A DNA stretch of 46,806 nt. It comes from Mycobacterium celatum. Lineage in GTDB: Bacteria > Actinomycetota > Actinomycetes > Mycobacteriales > Mycobacteriaceae. The position numbers and the translations under genes are program-made. Under the pieces are notes generated by a model. That model ran no database searches. It was given only the letters and a program-made list of their open reading frames with translations, and was not told where the DNA came from. Location of the stretch: positions 1 to 46,806 of the forward strand of contig NZ_LQOM01000004.1 of NCBI RefSeq assembly GCF_002101595.1. The letters are read 5' to 3'. Positions 8,474 through 17,192 of this stretch are shown piece after piece. Every line of letters starts with the position of its first letter. Within the stretch, counting starts at the first letter, position 1.

Positions 8474-10074
8474 CCTTCTCTACCTCCCAAGCTTCCTCCC
8501 CCACCGCCTGGCTGGCTGTTTCCGCCTTCGCCCGGCGGGATGAACGGCGCCGGCAATTGGTTGCCGGGCCCCGGCGGCGCCGGCGGTCCGGGAGCCAGAG
8601 GTGGTGGCGGCGGCGCGGCGGCGGGATTCGCAGGCGCGGGACCCGCCACGGGCCCGGGCGGCTCGGAGCGTCCCCCGGGCGGACCCGGTGCGATCGGCAC
8701 CGGCGTGCCCGGAACGTCGGGTGCGACCTCGCCCGGCCGCCCGCCGATCGAGATCCCCGGAGTGGGCGGCAGGCCGTTGGGGTTCGGTGGCGACGACAAC
8801 ACGTCGGGCAACGCCGGGTACGGCCCGTTTGGCCCGAACGGACCCATGTTCTGGTCGACGCCCGCGCACGGCATCGGGTTCCACGGCCGCGGCAGCAGGT
8901 CCGGCGTCGGCGCATACGAGCACGGCGAACCCGGCGCCACGGCCGGTCCCGGATGATCCGGCGTGCCCTCCAACACCGGGGGAGCCGGCGGCGGCGCACC
9001 GTTGGGGAATCGGGTGCCGTTGGGGTCGGGGAACCGGAACGCCGGCAGCCCCGCGCTGCGCCAGAACTCCTCCGGATCGAGGCCGCGCTTCTTGAACGCC
9101 GCATCCACCCACGGCTGCAGGATCCAGCCCGGCGTCAGCAAAAAGTTGGCCAGCGACACCTTGAAATACGGTCCTGACGCGACAGTTTCGTTGAAGGCGG
9201 CGATGGTCTTGGAGAGCAGGGTGACCGCAGTAGCCAGATCGTCCTTGCGTGCCACCAGCAGGTCACTGACGGTGCGCAGCTGCTCGAGCACGTGATTCAG
9301 GTTGGGGTTGTCGTTGATGACGCCCTGCAACTGCGTCGAGAGGGCGGAGACATTACCCAGCAGGGCGCCGATGGCCCGGCTTCGTTGGTTGAACGCCGCC
9401 AGCAGCGTGTTCGAGTTCACGAACAGGCGGTCGATTTGATCGCTGCGGTCCCCGAGCACACTGGCCACCTGGTTGGCCTGCTTGAGCAAGTGCGTGACCT
9501 GCTCGTCGCGCTTGCCGATGGTGTCGGAGAACTTGGCCACCCCGTCGAGGGCCTCACTCAGGTGCGGATAGGTCTCGTCGATGGTCTCCGACAAAACGTT
9601 CAGAGACCGCTTGACGGTGTCGATGTCCCAGCCCGCGGCGGCCTTGGTGACGTCGAAGAACGCGTCGTAAATCTGGTACGGGGTGGTGCTTTGCCCCAAG
9701 GGGAGTGTGCCGTTAGGACGCAGCGTCTGGGTGCCTCGCGGGTCGATCTCGAGCACTTTGCGGCCCAGGATGGTGTCGGTCTTGATCGCGAGCCGGCTCT
9801 CGGTGCCGATGGTTTGGGTGCCGGTCGAGAACCTCATTACGATGTGGTCGCCGTCAATCTTGATTCCCTCGACCTTGCCGACGTTCATGCCGGCGATGCG
9901 CACCTTGTCACCCTTGGCCAAGCCGCCCGAATCCGGGAACTGCGCGAAATAGATCGGACTGGCGAACAACATCGGGACACTGGTCAACGTTTGGCCCACG
10001 CCGACCACGAGCAGCGTGACGACAATGCCCATCAGGCCGATACGAAGCCGGTTGGCGGGTTCGAGCGTTCTCAT
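8470..10074 (-). CDS. mce1C: Mce family protein Mce1C
   Basis: The 534-residue protein begins MRTLEPANRLRIGLMG, followed by a transmembrane anchor (about 10-33) and an MCE domain (about 40-115, with KGDKVRIAGMNVGKVEGI and ILGRKVLEIDP). A helical domain comes next, then a long low-complexity Pro/Gly tail (about 380-534). The ATG at 10074 overlaps the mce1B stop as ATGA. An in-frame upstream start at 10086 would add four residues inside mce1B and is less likely. The tail explains spurious long open frames on the other strand here. Confidence 0.95.
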   Translation of the reverse strand: MRTLEPANRLRIGLMGIVVTLLVVGVGQTLTSVPMLFASPIYFAQFPDSGGLAKGDKVRIAGMNVGKVEGIKIDGDHIVMRFSTGTQTIGTESRLAIKTDTILGRKVLEIDPRGTQTLRPNGTLPLGQSTTPYQIYDAFFDVTKAAAGWDIDTVKRSLNVLSETIDETYPHLSEALDGVAKFSDTIGKRDEQVTHLLKQANQVASVLGDRSDQIDRLFVNSNTLLAAFNQRSRAIGALLGNVSALSTQLQGVINDNPNLNHVLEQLRTVSDLLVARKDDLATAVTLLSKTIAAFNETVASGPYFKVSLANFLLTPGWILQPWVDAAFKKRGLDPEEFWRSAGLPAFRFPDPNGTRFPNGAPPPAPPVLEGTPDHPGPAVAPGSPCSYAPTPDLLPRPWNPMPCAGVDQNMGPFGPNGPYPALPDVLSSPPNPNGLPPTPGISIGGRPGEVAPDVPGTPVPIAPGPPGGRSEPPGPVAGPAPANPAAAPPPPPLAPGPPAPPGPGNQLPAPFIPPGEGGNSQPGGGGGSLGGREG

Positions 10075-11111
10075 TGCGGCGTGCACCTACCCGTCGGCTG
10101 CGTCCAGATCCTGACCGTGCGGACCGGCCCGCCTGGCTGTAACCCGTTGGTCTTCAGCGTCACATCGCACAAGTAGAAGTTCACCCAGTCTCCGTAGCTA
10201 CCGACCGCGCGGCCCACTGTGTTCACCCCGGTCGGCGCGCGTTTCAGCAGATCGTCGTACTGATCGCGCTGATCGATGATCGCCTGCTGGATCGGGTCCA
10301 GGTAGTTGATGGTGTCGTGCAACAGGGCCCGGTTCTCAGCCAACAGATCGGCCACTGTTCCCGCGGCGTCACTGATGTGCGCGGTGTTGGCGGCCAGCGA
10401 GTCGGCGTGATTGTTCAGCCCGCTGATCAGTTTCTCGAAGTTGTCGACGGTCTCGTCGAACTGTTTGCGGTGCCTGACGGTGGTGTCGAGCACGATGTTG
10501 AGGTTCTTGATCACCTCGCCGATGGCCTGGTCACGCTCGGCGATGTGAGAGGTCAGTTGTGCTGTCTGGTCGAGGATGTCGTTGATGGTGCCGCCTTGGC
10601 CCTGGAAGACCGTGATGATGGACGAGGCGATGTTGTTGACCTTGTCCGGGTCCAGCGCCCGAAACAGCGGCTTGAAACCACCGATCAACGCGTCGAGGTC
10701 CAGAGCTGGCTGGGTGCGCGACAGCGGGATGAATCCACCGGGCGGCAGCACCCGATCGGAACCTTCGCCCTCCCCGCGCTTGAGCTCCATGTAACGGTCA
10801 CCGATCAGGTTCAGGTAGCGGATCTGCGCGGTCGTCGACTGGTACAGCGGCACCCCGCGGTCGACGTCGAAGTCCACATGCACCTTGTGGCCGTTGTCGA
10901 CCAGCTTGATCTTCTTGACCTTGCCGATCTCCACCCCGGAGGCGCGGACGAACTGCCCGTTGCGCAAGCCGCTGGCATTGCTGAATTCCGCAGAGTAGCT
11001 GTAGGTCCGGTCGAAGCGCATCTGACCGAACACCACGACGAGGAGCGCCGTGAATGCCAGCAACACCGTTCCGATGATGCCGAGCTTGATGACAGTGCCT
11101 CTGATACTCAT
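10071..11111 (-). CDS. mce1B: Mce family protein Mce1B
   Basis: This 346-residue subunit begins MSIRGTVIKLGIIG, with a membrane anchor at about 5-28. The MCE domain (about 37-115) contains NGQFVRASGVEIGKVKKI and YLNLIGDRYMEL, and a helical domain follows. It lacks the Pro-rich tail of the C, D and F subunits, as is usual for Mce1B, and the length equals that remembered for the M. tuberculosis protein. The ATG at 11111 overlaps the mce1A stop as ATGA; the frame stays open upstream into mce1A, but that extension has no coding character. Confidence 0.95.
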   Translation of the reverse strand: MSIRGTVIKLGIIGTVLLAFTALLVVVFGQMRFDRTYSYSAEFSNASGLRNGQFVRASGVEIGKVKKIKLVDNGHKVHVDFDVDRGVPLYQSTTAQIRYLNLIGDRYMELKRGEGEGSDRVLPPGGFIPLSRTQPALDLDALIGGFKPLFRALDPDKVNNIASSIITVFQGQGGTINDILDQTAQLTSHIAERDQAIGEVIKNLNIVLDTTVRHRKQFDETVDNFEKLISGLNNHADSLAANTAHISDAAGTVADLLAENRALLHDTINYLDPIQQAIIDQRDQYDDLLKRAPTGVNTVGRAVGSYGDWVNFYLCDVTLKTNGLQPGGPVRTVRIWTQPTGRCTPQ

Positions 11112-12418
11112 GGGTTGATCGTGTTGTCCCCTACTTGGCGGCCCCAGACGTACTCGATTGCGTACGGCGACCCGACGTCCACGTGGTTGTACGGTGCCAA
11201 GCTGACGCCGGTATCCACCACCAGATACGGCGCCGGCCACAGCTCACGCGTGATCTTCTGCCAGCAACCCGGCGCACCGCCGGGCCCACCGCGAGCGTTG
11301 ATACGCGGCAGGTTCTCCGGGTAGATATAGGGATTCGGCGACCCACCGACGAGTCCAGCCAACCCTGCGAGCCCCTGCGTAGCCGCTAACATCCCGATCC
11401 CCGGGAGAGACGCCAGGAGTCCCAACCCGGAAAGCAGCGCGACGTTGGTTCGCAGCTCGTAGCCGCCGAAGCCGCCGGTAAACGCGGCGACCTTCGGTTC
11501 GGCCTCGCTGATGTTGCGGACGGCACAGAAAACCTCCGGGGCGTAGGTGCGCAGCAGCTGGGCGCTGGGCACCAGATCGGCGGCGCCCCGGGCCAGGTAC
11601 GGCCCGCCCCGGTTGACGACGTCGGCGCCGGTGTTGCCAAAGCCCGTCGCCGCCAACAACGCTTGATCCAGGTCCTTTTCGTGCTGGTGCAGTGTGCGCG
11701 CGGTGACGACCGCGTTGTTGAGGAAGTCGAACAGGTCCGGCGAGGCGTTGGCGTAGGTGTCGCCGAGGGTGGCCAGTTGCTGAATGTCGTGGCGGATGGT
11801 CGGCATCCGTGGGTTGACGTCGTCGAGGATGGCGTTGCCGTTGACGATCGACTGACCGAACTTGTCCCCCAACCCGTTCAACGCCTCCGCGGCCGCGGAG
11901 AGGGTCAGGTTCACCTTGACCGGATCAACCTTCTCCGAGATCGACATGATCGTCTGGAACAAGGTGTTGAACTCGGTGGTCACCGACCTGGCGTCGATCA
12001 CATTATGTGGGGTGATCCGTTGCGGCGTGGGGTTTTTCGGTGATGTGAGCGAAACATACTTCTGGCCGAACACGGTGGTGGCTTTGATGTTGGCATCCAC
12101 GTTGGCCGGAATCAGCTTGAGGTAGCGCGGGTACACGTCCAGGGTGAACTTGGCCGTTGGCCGACCGTCATTCTGGATCTCGGAGATGCTGGCCACCCGG
12201 CCGATCTGCACGCCGTTGTAGGTGACCTTCGCTCCGGGGTCCATCACCAAACCCGCCCGGCCCGACAGCATCGTCAGCTGCGTCTTGGCGGTGAAGTCTC
12301 CCTTGTATTGCAGGTACACCAGCCACAGCACCAGTGCACTGACCAACGCAACCACCACACCGGCCAACCTGTACGGCTGCGCCGGTGGCTTGTTTACCTT
12401 GCCTTGCAGAGTCGTCAT
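11108..12418 (-). CDS. mce1A: Mce family protein Mce1A
   Basis: The 436-residue protein has a transmembrane anchor (about 20-42), an MCE domain (about 48-130, with GAKVTYNGVQIGRVASI and FGQKYVSLTSP), then a helical domain containing RSVTTEFNTLFQTI and SEKVDPVKVNLTLSAAAEAL. That block closely resembles M. tuberculosis Mce1A, the subunit linked to host-cell entry and fatty-acid uptake. The ATG at 12418 follows yrbE1B by 16 nt, the widest gap among the yrbE-mce genes. A single-frame reading upstream into yrbE1B is an open-frame artefact. Confidence 0.95.
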   Translation of the reverse strand: MTTLQGKVNKPPAQPYRLAGVVVALVSALVLWLVYLQYKGDFTAKTQLTMLSGRAGLVMDPGAKVTYNGVQIGRVASISEIQNDGRPTAKFTLDVYPRYLKLIPANVDANIKATTVFGQKYVSLTSPKNPTPQRITPHNVIDARSVTTEFNTLFQTIMSISEKVDPVKVNLTLSAAAEALNGLGDKFGQSIVNGNAILDDVNPRMPTIRHDIQQLATLGDTYANASPDLFDFLNNAVVTARTLHQHEKDLDQALLAATGFGNTGADVVNRGGPYLARGAADLVPSAQLLRTYAPEVFCAVRNISEAEPKVAAFTGGFGGYELRTNVALLSGLGLLASLPGIGMLAATQGLAGLAGLVGGSPNPYIYPENLPRINARGGPGGAPGCWQKITRELWPAPYLVVDTGVSLAPYNHVDVGSPYAIEYVWGRQVGDNTINP

Positions 12419-12434
12419 GGCGTATCCCGTTGCC

Positions 12435-13304
12435 TTACACCGTGAATGCGAAGTTCGGGTCGACGCCGTAGAGCGCCATTTCGGCCAACAGCATGACGAC
12501 GGGCGTCGAGACCAGCGAGAAACGCATCGAGCGGCCGACTGCCTCACCGACCCCGACCGGACCGCCGCTGGCGTTGTATCCGTAATAGCAATGGGTGAGC
12601 ATCACGACCCCGGCGATGATGATGACCTCCACGAATGACCAGAACACGTCGTTGGGGCGCAAGAACGTTCGGAAATAGTGCTCGTAGGTGCCGGACGACT
12701 GTCCGTACAACACGGTCGTAAGCGCCTGCGGGGACAGGAAGGACAAGATCAGGCCCACCGAGTAGAGCGGGATGATCACCACGAGCCCGGCCAGCGCCCG
12801 AGTGGACACCAGGTACGCCATCGACTTGATGCCCATCACCTCCAGCGCGTCGATCTCTTCGCTGATTCGCATGGCGCCGAGTTCGGCGGTGGCGCCGGCG
12901 CCGACCGTGGCCGCCAGAGCGATGCCGGTGACGATTGGCGCGACCAGACGCACGTTGATGAACGCGGCGAGGAACCCGAGCAGGGTCTGCAGTCCGATGT
13001 GGCCCAGTGACGCGAGGCCTTGAATGGCGACCAGCGAGCCGGCGGACAGCGACACGAACGCGATGATGACCGCGGTCCCGCCGACGACGGCCATGGCGCC
13101 GGTGCCCATGCCGATCTCGGCGATCAGCCGCAGGATCTCCTTGCGGTAACGCGTTACCGCCCAGGCCATGTCGCGGCCGCCGATGACCGCGAACCAGCCC
13201 AGCTTTCCGGCTTCGTCAAGTGGTCGGGTGACGCTGCCGCCGTAGCGACGAAGGTTCGCGGATGCCCGCGGGAAGCGGGTCCGCAGGACTTGGGCCATGC
13301 TCAT
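12435..13304 (-). CDS. yrbE1B: YrbE1B permease (MlaE family)
   Basis: This 289-residue integral membrane protein has about six hydrophobic segments and the MlaE-family core GAGATAELGAMRISEEIDALEVMGI at about residues 131-155. That EExDALEVMGI loop is thought to contact the ATPase. Together with YrbE1A it forms the ABC permease of the Mce1 importer; the ATPase (MceG) is encoded elsewhere in mycobacteria and is not in this window. The ATG at 13304 overlaps the yrbE1A stop as ATGA. Length equals that remembered for Rv0168. Confidence 0.95.
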   Translation of the reverse strand: MSMAQVLRTRFPRASANLRRYGGSVTRPLDEAGKLGWFAVIGGRDMAWAVTRYRKEILRLIAEIGMGTGAMAVVGGTAVIIAFVSLSAGSLVAIQGLASLGHIGLQTLLGFLAAFINVRLVAPIVTGIALAATVGAGATAELGAMRISEEIDALEVMGIKSMAYLVSTRALAGLVVIIPLYSVGLILSFLSPQALTTVLYGQSSGTYEHYFRTFLRPNDVFWSFVEVIIIAGVVMLTHCYYGYNASGGPVGVGEAVGRSMRFSLVSTPVVMLLAEMALYGVDPNFAFTV

Positions 13305-14107
13305 CCCAGGGCCCCCGTTCCGAATCGCACACCGATGGTGGTCAGCACCACGTTGACAGCGAACAGCGCCACCACACACAGGACCACAGTCTCGTTGACC
13401 GCGGTACCCAGACCCTTGGAACCGCCGCGCACCGTCAGCCCGCGGTAGCAACCGACCAGGCCCGCAATGAGTCCGAAGGTCAACGCCTTGACCGTCGCGA
13501 TGACCACCTCGGGCAGTCCCGTCACCAGTGTCAGCGAGGACAAGTAGGCGCCGGCCGAGATGTTCTGCATGTAGACGCCGAACAAGAAGCCGCCGACAAG
13601 GCCGACCATGCACACCAGGGCATTGAGCAACATCGAGGCCAACGCGCAGGCCAGAACCCGGGGAACCACCAACCGATGGATGGGGTCGATGCCCAACACT
13701 TCCATCGCGTCGATCTCTTCGCGGATGGTGCGCGCACCCAGGTCGGCGCAGATGGCCGTGGACACCGCTCCGGCGACCACCAGCACCGTGTTGATCGGGC
13801 CGATCTGCGTGATCACGGCGATCCCGGCGCCGGCGCCGGAGATATCGGCGGCGCCGACCTGGATCAGCAGGATGTTGAACGTGAAGATGAAAAGCGCTGT
13901 CACCGGGACCGAGACCGCCATGGTCGGCAACAGCGCAACCCGCATGATGAACCAGCACTGCAGGATGAACTCGCGCCATTGAAATGGCACGCGGAACAAC
14001 GCCTTTCCGGTCAGCGTGCACATCCGGAAGAAGCCACCGACGAGCACCAGCGGTGGACCGAGTTGGTCGCGAACATAATCGTGAAGCCGTGGCTGCGTCG
14101 TCGTCAC
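13301..14107 (-). CDS. yrbE1A: YrbE1A permease (MlaE family)
   Basis: The 268-residue membrane protein has the MlaE-family motif ICADLGARTIREEIDAMEVLGIDP near residues 121-145 and C-terminal GLTVRGGSKGLGTAVNETVV, and is very close to Rv0167. It pairs with YrbE1B as the membrane channel of the Mce1 ABC importer. The start is GTG at 14107, preceded by AAGGGGA about 6 nt upstream; that Shine-Dalgarno overlaps the TAA of a 13-codon upstream ORF. A 215-bp gap separates it from fadD5. Confidence 0.95.
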   Translation of the reverse strand: MTTTQPRLHDYVRDQLGPPLVLVGGFFRMCTLTGKALFRVPFQWREFILQCWFIMRVALLPTMAVSVPVTALFIFTFNILLIQVGAADISGAGAGIAVITQIGPINTVLVVAGAVSTAICADLGARTIREEIDAMEVLGIDPIHRLVVPRVLACALASMLLNALVCMVGLVGGFLFGVYMQNISAGAYLSSLTLVTGLPEVVIATVKALTFGLIAGLVGCYRGLTVRGGSKGLGTAVNETVVLCVVALFAVNVVLTTIGVRFGTGALG

Positions 14108-14117
14108 CGGAGTCCCC

Positions 14118-14159
14118 TTACGACGGAACCGCGCGCCTTGCGACGTCGCGGCGGATCAT
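14118..14159 (-). other. Upstream ORF / candidate leader peptide before yrbE1A
   Basis: An ATG at 14159 is preceded by an AAGGAGGAGG Shine-Dalgarno ending 8 nt upstream, among the strongest in the window. It opens a 13-codon frame (MIRRDVARRAVPS) ending in TAA 10 nt before the GTG of yrbE1A. It is not in frame with yrbE1A (offset 52 nt). It may be a translated leader that loads ribosomes for yrbE1A through its overlapping stop/Shine-Dalgarno, or a chance ORF beside a relic start site. Confidence 0.4.
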
Positions 14160-14322
14160 GTCGCACGCCTCCTCCTTGCCCCATCCCAACGTGTGTGACC
14201 GCCGCCTCGTTACCCAGGGGTAGTAAGCGAGACCACAGGACCATACCCGATGGCACGCTCGCTGCGCACCGCATCCGCACTATTGACCTTTCGTCAGTTT
14301 GACCTGGGACCTTATTGTTATG
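14160..14322 (-). promoter_or_regulatory. fadD5-yrbE1A intergenic region, possible internal promoter
   Basis: This non-coding stretch is relatively AT-rich near the fadD5 end. It contains two TTGACCT copies 16 bp apart on the plus strand (14282-14288 and 14298-14304), read as AGGTCAA on the transcribed strand. An internal promoter has been described for the corresponding region of M. tuberculosis; here that function is inferred. No terminator hairpin is evident, so read-through from fadD5 is also likely. Confidence 0.4.
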
Positions 14323-15963
14323 TCAGCCTCCCGGGCCGCTGGCAGAATCACTTGATGCAGACGCGGTTTGGGAGGCTTTCGGCGCACCGTAGCGAGCCCG
14401 CAGTTCGGTCTTGAGCACCTTGCCCGCCGGGTTGCGCGGCAGAGCGTCGACGATCTCCAAGCCTTTCGGATGCTTGTAGCGCGCGAGCCGCTCGGTGAGG
14501 AACTCGTCGAGGTCCTTGAGGCTCAAGTTGTTTTGCGAGTGGTCCGCCGCGACCGCGGCCACCGCAATTGGCACCTCACCCCACTTCTCGTCCGGACGAC
14601 CGATCACAGCGACCTCGACGATCGCGGGATGACTGGCCAGTACGTTCTCCACCTCGGCGCAGTAAATGTTCTCGCCGCCGGAGATGATCATGTCCTTCTT
14701 GCGGTCGACCACCCACACATAACCGTCCTCGTCCATCCGGACGAGGTCACCGGAGTGGAACCAACCGCCGGCAAATGCCTCCGCCGTAGCTTGCGGGTTG
14801 TTCCAATAGCCGCTCATCAATGTCGGTGCGCGGTAGACAATTTCACCCACTTCGCCGACAGCAACGTCGTTCATGTTGTCGTCGACCACCCGCGCGGAGA
14901 CGGTCGGAATCACTTTGCCGACCGATCCTCGCTTACGAATCGCATCGTCACCGAGCAGCATGCAGGTGACCGGCGACATCTCGGTCTGACCGAACGCCGC
15001 CAGGATCTGGGTGCCCGGGAACGTTTCCGACATCTGGCGCAGCAGGGTGTCCGACGCAGGTGCAGCACCCCACGACATCACCCGCAACCGGACGTCGCGC
15101 GGATTCGCCTGCTGCGCAGCGCAAACCGCCTGCCACTGGGCCGGCACCAGGAAAATCCCGGTCACCTTCTCTGCGGCCAGGACGTCGAGCAACTGTCCGG
15201 GATCGAACGCGCCCAGTGGATGGATCACGGTCGGGATGCCGAGCAGCATCCCGGTCAGCATGTTGCCGATCCCGGCGATGTGAAAAAACGGCACCCCGAT
15301 GAACCCGACGTCGTTGTTCAGGTCCGCGCCGCTGGTATAGAGGGCCGTCATTGTCTGCCCGGTCAGATTTGTGTGGGTCAGCACCGCGCCCTTGGGCCGT
15401 CCCGTGGTGCCCGAGGTGTACATGATCAGCGCCGGCGAGTCGTTGGGAATGTCGACGGGGTCGGGTGCGTCGCCGGATTCGTTGACCAGTTCTTCGTAGC
15501 CGACCACGCCGTCATCGCCGGCGGCCTCGGCGACGATGATCATGTCGAGTACCGGGGTGATGTCGCGGACGCCGGCGGCGACGGCGGCAAGCACGGGTTC
15601 GGTGACCATCGCCCGCGCCTGGCAGTCGTCGACCAGGAATGCGAGCTCGGTCGGCGTGAGCCGGAAGTTCACCGGGACCGCGATGGCGCCGAGCATGTTG
15701 GCGGCCAGCACCGATTCGACGAACTCGGGCCGGTTCAGCATCAGGATCATGACCCGGTCCCCGAACGCGACCCCGCGGCGGCTCAGCGCAGCGGCCAACG
15801 CGGTGACGCGGTCTCGAAGCTGGCCCCAGGTGATGGTTTTGCCCAGGAAACGCAACGCTGTCGCACCGGGCTGCATCAGTGCATGGCGCTCGAGTTGATT
15901 CACCCAGTTCTGCCGGCGGGACAGGTAGGGCTGTTCGGTGGTGGCGGTCAACTGCGCGGTCAA
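14323..15963 (-). CDS. fadD5: Fatty-acyl-CoA synthetase FadD5
   Basis: This 546-residue adenylate-forming enzyme of the ANL superfamily would activate fatty acids, probably those imported or recycled by Mce1, to acyl-AMP and then acyl-CoA. Visible motifs are the P-loop YTSGTTGRPKGAV (about 182-194), the FGQTE adenine motif, the hinge-region GWFHSGDLVRMDEDGYVWVVDRKKD followed by MIISGGENIY, and the catalytic-lysine region PRNPAGKVLKTEL near the C-terminus. The start is TTG at 15963, supported by GAAGGGA 7 nt upstream. It is the first gene of the mce1 transcript and divergent from mce1R, as in M. tuberculosis. No domain is missing. Confidence 0.95.
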   Translation of the reverse strand: MTAQLTATTEQPYLSRRQNWVNQLERHALMQPGATALRFLGKTITWGQLRDRVTALAAALSRRGVAFGDRVMILMLNRPEFVESVLAANMLGAIAVPVNFRLTPTELAFLVDDCQARAMVTEPVLAAVAAGVRDITPVLDMIIVAEAAGDDGVVGYEELVNESGDAPDPVDIPNDSPALIMYTSGTTGRPKGAVLTHTNLTGQTMTALYTSGADLNNDVGFIGVPFFHIAGIGNMLTGMLLGIPTVIHPLGAFDPGQLLDVLAAEKVTGIFLVPAQWQAVCAAQQANPRDVRLRVMSWGAAPASDTLLRQMSETFPGTQILAAFGQTEMSPVTCMLLGDDAIRKRGSVGKVIPTVSARVVDDNMNDVAVGEVGEIVYRAPTLMSGYWNNPQATAEAFAGGWFHSGDLVRMDEDGYVWVVDRKKDMIISGGENIYCAEVENVLASHPAIVEVAVIGRPDEKWGEVPIAVAAVAADHSQNNLSLKDLDEFLTERLARYKHPKGLEIVDALPRNPAGKVLKTELRARYGAPKASQTASASSDSASGPGG

Positions 15964-16059
15964 CTAGCGGTCCCTTCGTCTTGTGGCGAAGTTGATATTT
16001 GATAAAACTTGGTGTTGTCTGGGTCACATTATGGTCTTGACGCCGCGAAGACAAGTCCC
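15964..16059. promoter_or_regulatory. Divergent fadD5 / mce1R control region
   Basis: The 96 bp between the divergent starts contain the most AT-rich stretch nearby. It includes a tandem 7-bp direct repeat TTGATAT-TTGATAA at 15992-16005. Promoters for the mce1 operon and mce1R, and the Mce1R operator, are expected here from M. tuberculosis; the exact operator cannot be fixed by eye because no clean GntR-type palindrome is visible. Confidence 0.5.
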
Positions 16060-16752
16060 GTGAACGCGCCCGCTTCCGCGCATCCGCGTAGCCGTCCCCC
16101 GCTACGCCGGGCGCAGCTGTCCGACGAGGTCGCAGGGCATTTGCGGGCCGCGATCATGTCGGGCGCCCTGGCGCCGGGGACGTTCATCCGGCTCGACGAG
16201 ACCGCTGCCAAGCTAGGCGTCAGCATTACCCCGGTGCGCGAGGCGCTGCTGAAGCTGAGCGGCGAGGGCATGGTGCAGCTGGAGCCGCACCGCGGTCATG
16301 TGGTGGTGCCGCTGACCCGCCAGGACATCGACGACATCTTCTGGTTGCAGGCCACCATCGCCAAGGAGCTCGCCGCGACGGCTGCGCAACGGATCACCGA
16401 CGCGGAAATCGACGAGCTTGAACGGATCAACCAGTCGCTGGCGGCGGCGGTCGCGTCCGCCGACGTCGAGGCGATCGCGACCACCGAGTTCGCGTTTCAC
16501 CGGGCCTTCAACCGGGCCACCGGGCGGATCAAGCTGGCCTGGTTTCTGTTGCATGCCGCGCGGTACATGCCGCTGCGGGTGTACGCCGCGGACCCGAGTT
16601 GGGGTGAGGCGGCGGTGGAGAACCACCGCCAGTTGATCGCCGCGTTGCGCCGCCGAGACGCCGCCGGCGTCGTCGAGCACACCAACTGGCAGTTCGTCGA
16701 CGGCGCACGCCGGCTCACCGAGAAGCTGGACGACAGCGGGATCTGGGACTAA
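16060..16752 (+). CDS. mce1R: GntR/FadR-family repressor of the mce1 operon
   Basis: The 230-residue regulator has an N-terminal winged helix-turn-helix (about 15-80: LSDEVAGHLRAAIMSGALAPG and TAAKLGVSITPVREALLKLSGEG) and a C-terminal all-helical FCD ligand-binding domain (about 90-220). Divergent orientation from fadD5 and order match Rv0165c, the negative regulator of mce1 whose DNA binding is thought to respond to fatty-acid ligands. The GTG at 16060 is chosen as start, with a weak GAAGA upstream. An in-frame TTG at 16009 would put the coding region through the AT-rich control region and is less likely. Its TAA overlaps the stop of the convergent Rv0164-like gene. Confidence 0.88.
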   Translation: MNAPASAHPRSRPPLRRAQLSDEVAGHLRAAIMSGALAPGTFIRLDETAAKLGVSITPVREALLKLSGEGMVQLEPHRGHVVVPLTRQDIDDIFWLQATIAKELAATAAQRITDAEIDELERINQSLAAAVASADVEAIATTEFAFHRAFNRATGRIKLAWFLLHAARYMPLRVYAADPSWGEAAVENHRQLIAALRRRDAAGVVEHTNWQFVDGARRLTEKLDDSGIWD

Positions 16753-17192
16753 GAGTTGGCGGCGAGCTGCTCGGCGCGTTTTTTGAGATTCTCCGCCAGG
16801 TAGTCCAACACGTTGTTGGCCATCGACTTGACCATCGGTTTGGGCACCGACATCTCGGTCTCCACATCCATATCCACGGTCAGCAGCGATGTCGGTCCCA
16901 TTTCGACGACGCTGAACAACTGCTCCTGTTTGGTGAACAAATCGCCCTGCTGCATGACGGTCTGAATCTGGTTCGGGCTTGGGTAGTACACCGCCTGGAT
17001 GTAGGTGCCCTCGATGCCTTGCCATGCGGCGTCGAGCCGTAGCTGGCTGGGCCGGCCGTCGTCGTAGCGGGCCAGCACCCACAGACCTTTGATCTCCTCG
17101 TTCCATTGGGGATACGACTCGAAGTCGGCGACGATGGCCATGATCGAGGCCGCGTCGGCGGCGACTTCGACGGTCTTGCTCACGATCGGCAT
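16749..17192 (-). CDS. SRPBCC/START-like protein (Rv0164, TB18.5-like)
   Basis: The 147-residue protein belongs to the polyketide cyclase/dehydrase (SRPBCC) fold, a small hydrophobic-ligand-binding barrel. Segments such as SKTVEVAADAASIMAIVADF, LARYDDGRPSQ and NQIQTVMQQGDLF match what I recall of M. tuberculosis TB18.5. No catalytic activity is established for the family member. The sequence TAACCT lies 6 nt before the ATG, a good -10 for a leaderless mRNA, and there is no clear Shine-Dalgarno. It is convergent with mce1R, the two stop codons overlapping. Confidence 0.88.
   Translation of the reverse strand: MPIVSKTVEVAADAASIMAIVADFESYPQWNEEIKGLWVLARYDDGRPSQLRLDAAWQGIEGTYIQAVYYPSPNQIQTVMQQGDLFTKQEQLFSVVEMGPTSLLTVDMDVETEMSVPKPMVKSMANNVLDYLAENLKKRAEQLAANS

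Noticed and set aside
6003..8956. Long plus-strand open frames opposite mce1C-mce1E
   Set aside because: They are antisense to well-supported mce genes and arise from the GC-rich, Pro/Gly-coding tails; their compositions (Arg, Gly, His, Gln-rich) are typical of shadow frames.
8520..9000. GC-rich short repeats (ggcggc, ccgggc) as a tandem repeat array
   Set aside because: They encode the Pro/Gly-rich Mce1C tail and have no fixed period.
12435..14021. Single long open frame suggesting a fused YrbE protein
   Set aside because: The upstream half is an off-frame reading of yrbE1A; the true yrbE1B begins at 13304 in an ATGA overlap and gives the expected 289 residues.
16009..16059. TTG at 16009 as the mce1R start
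   Set aside because: It would place coding sequence across the divergent control region and has no ribosome-binding site; GTG 16060 fits the winged-helix domain start better.
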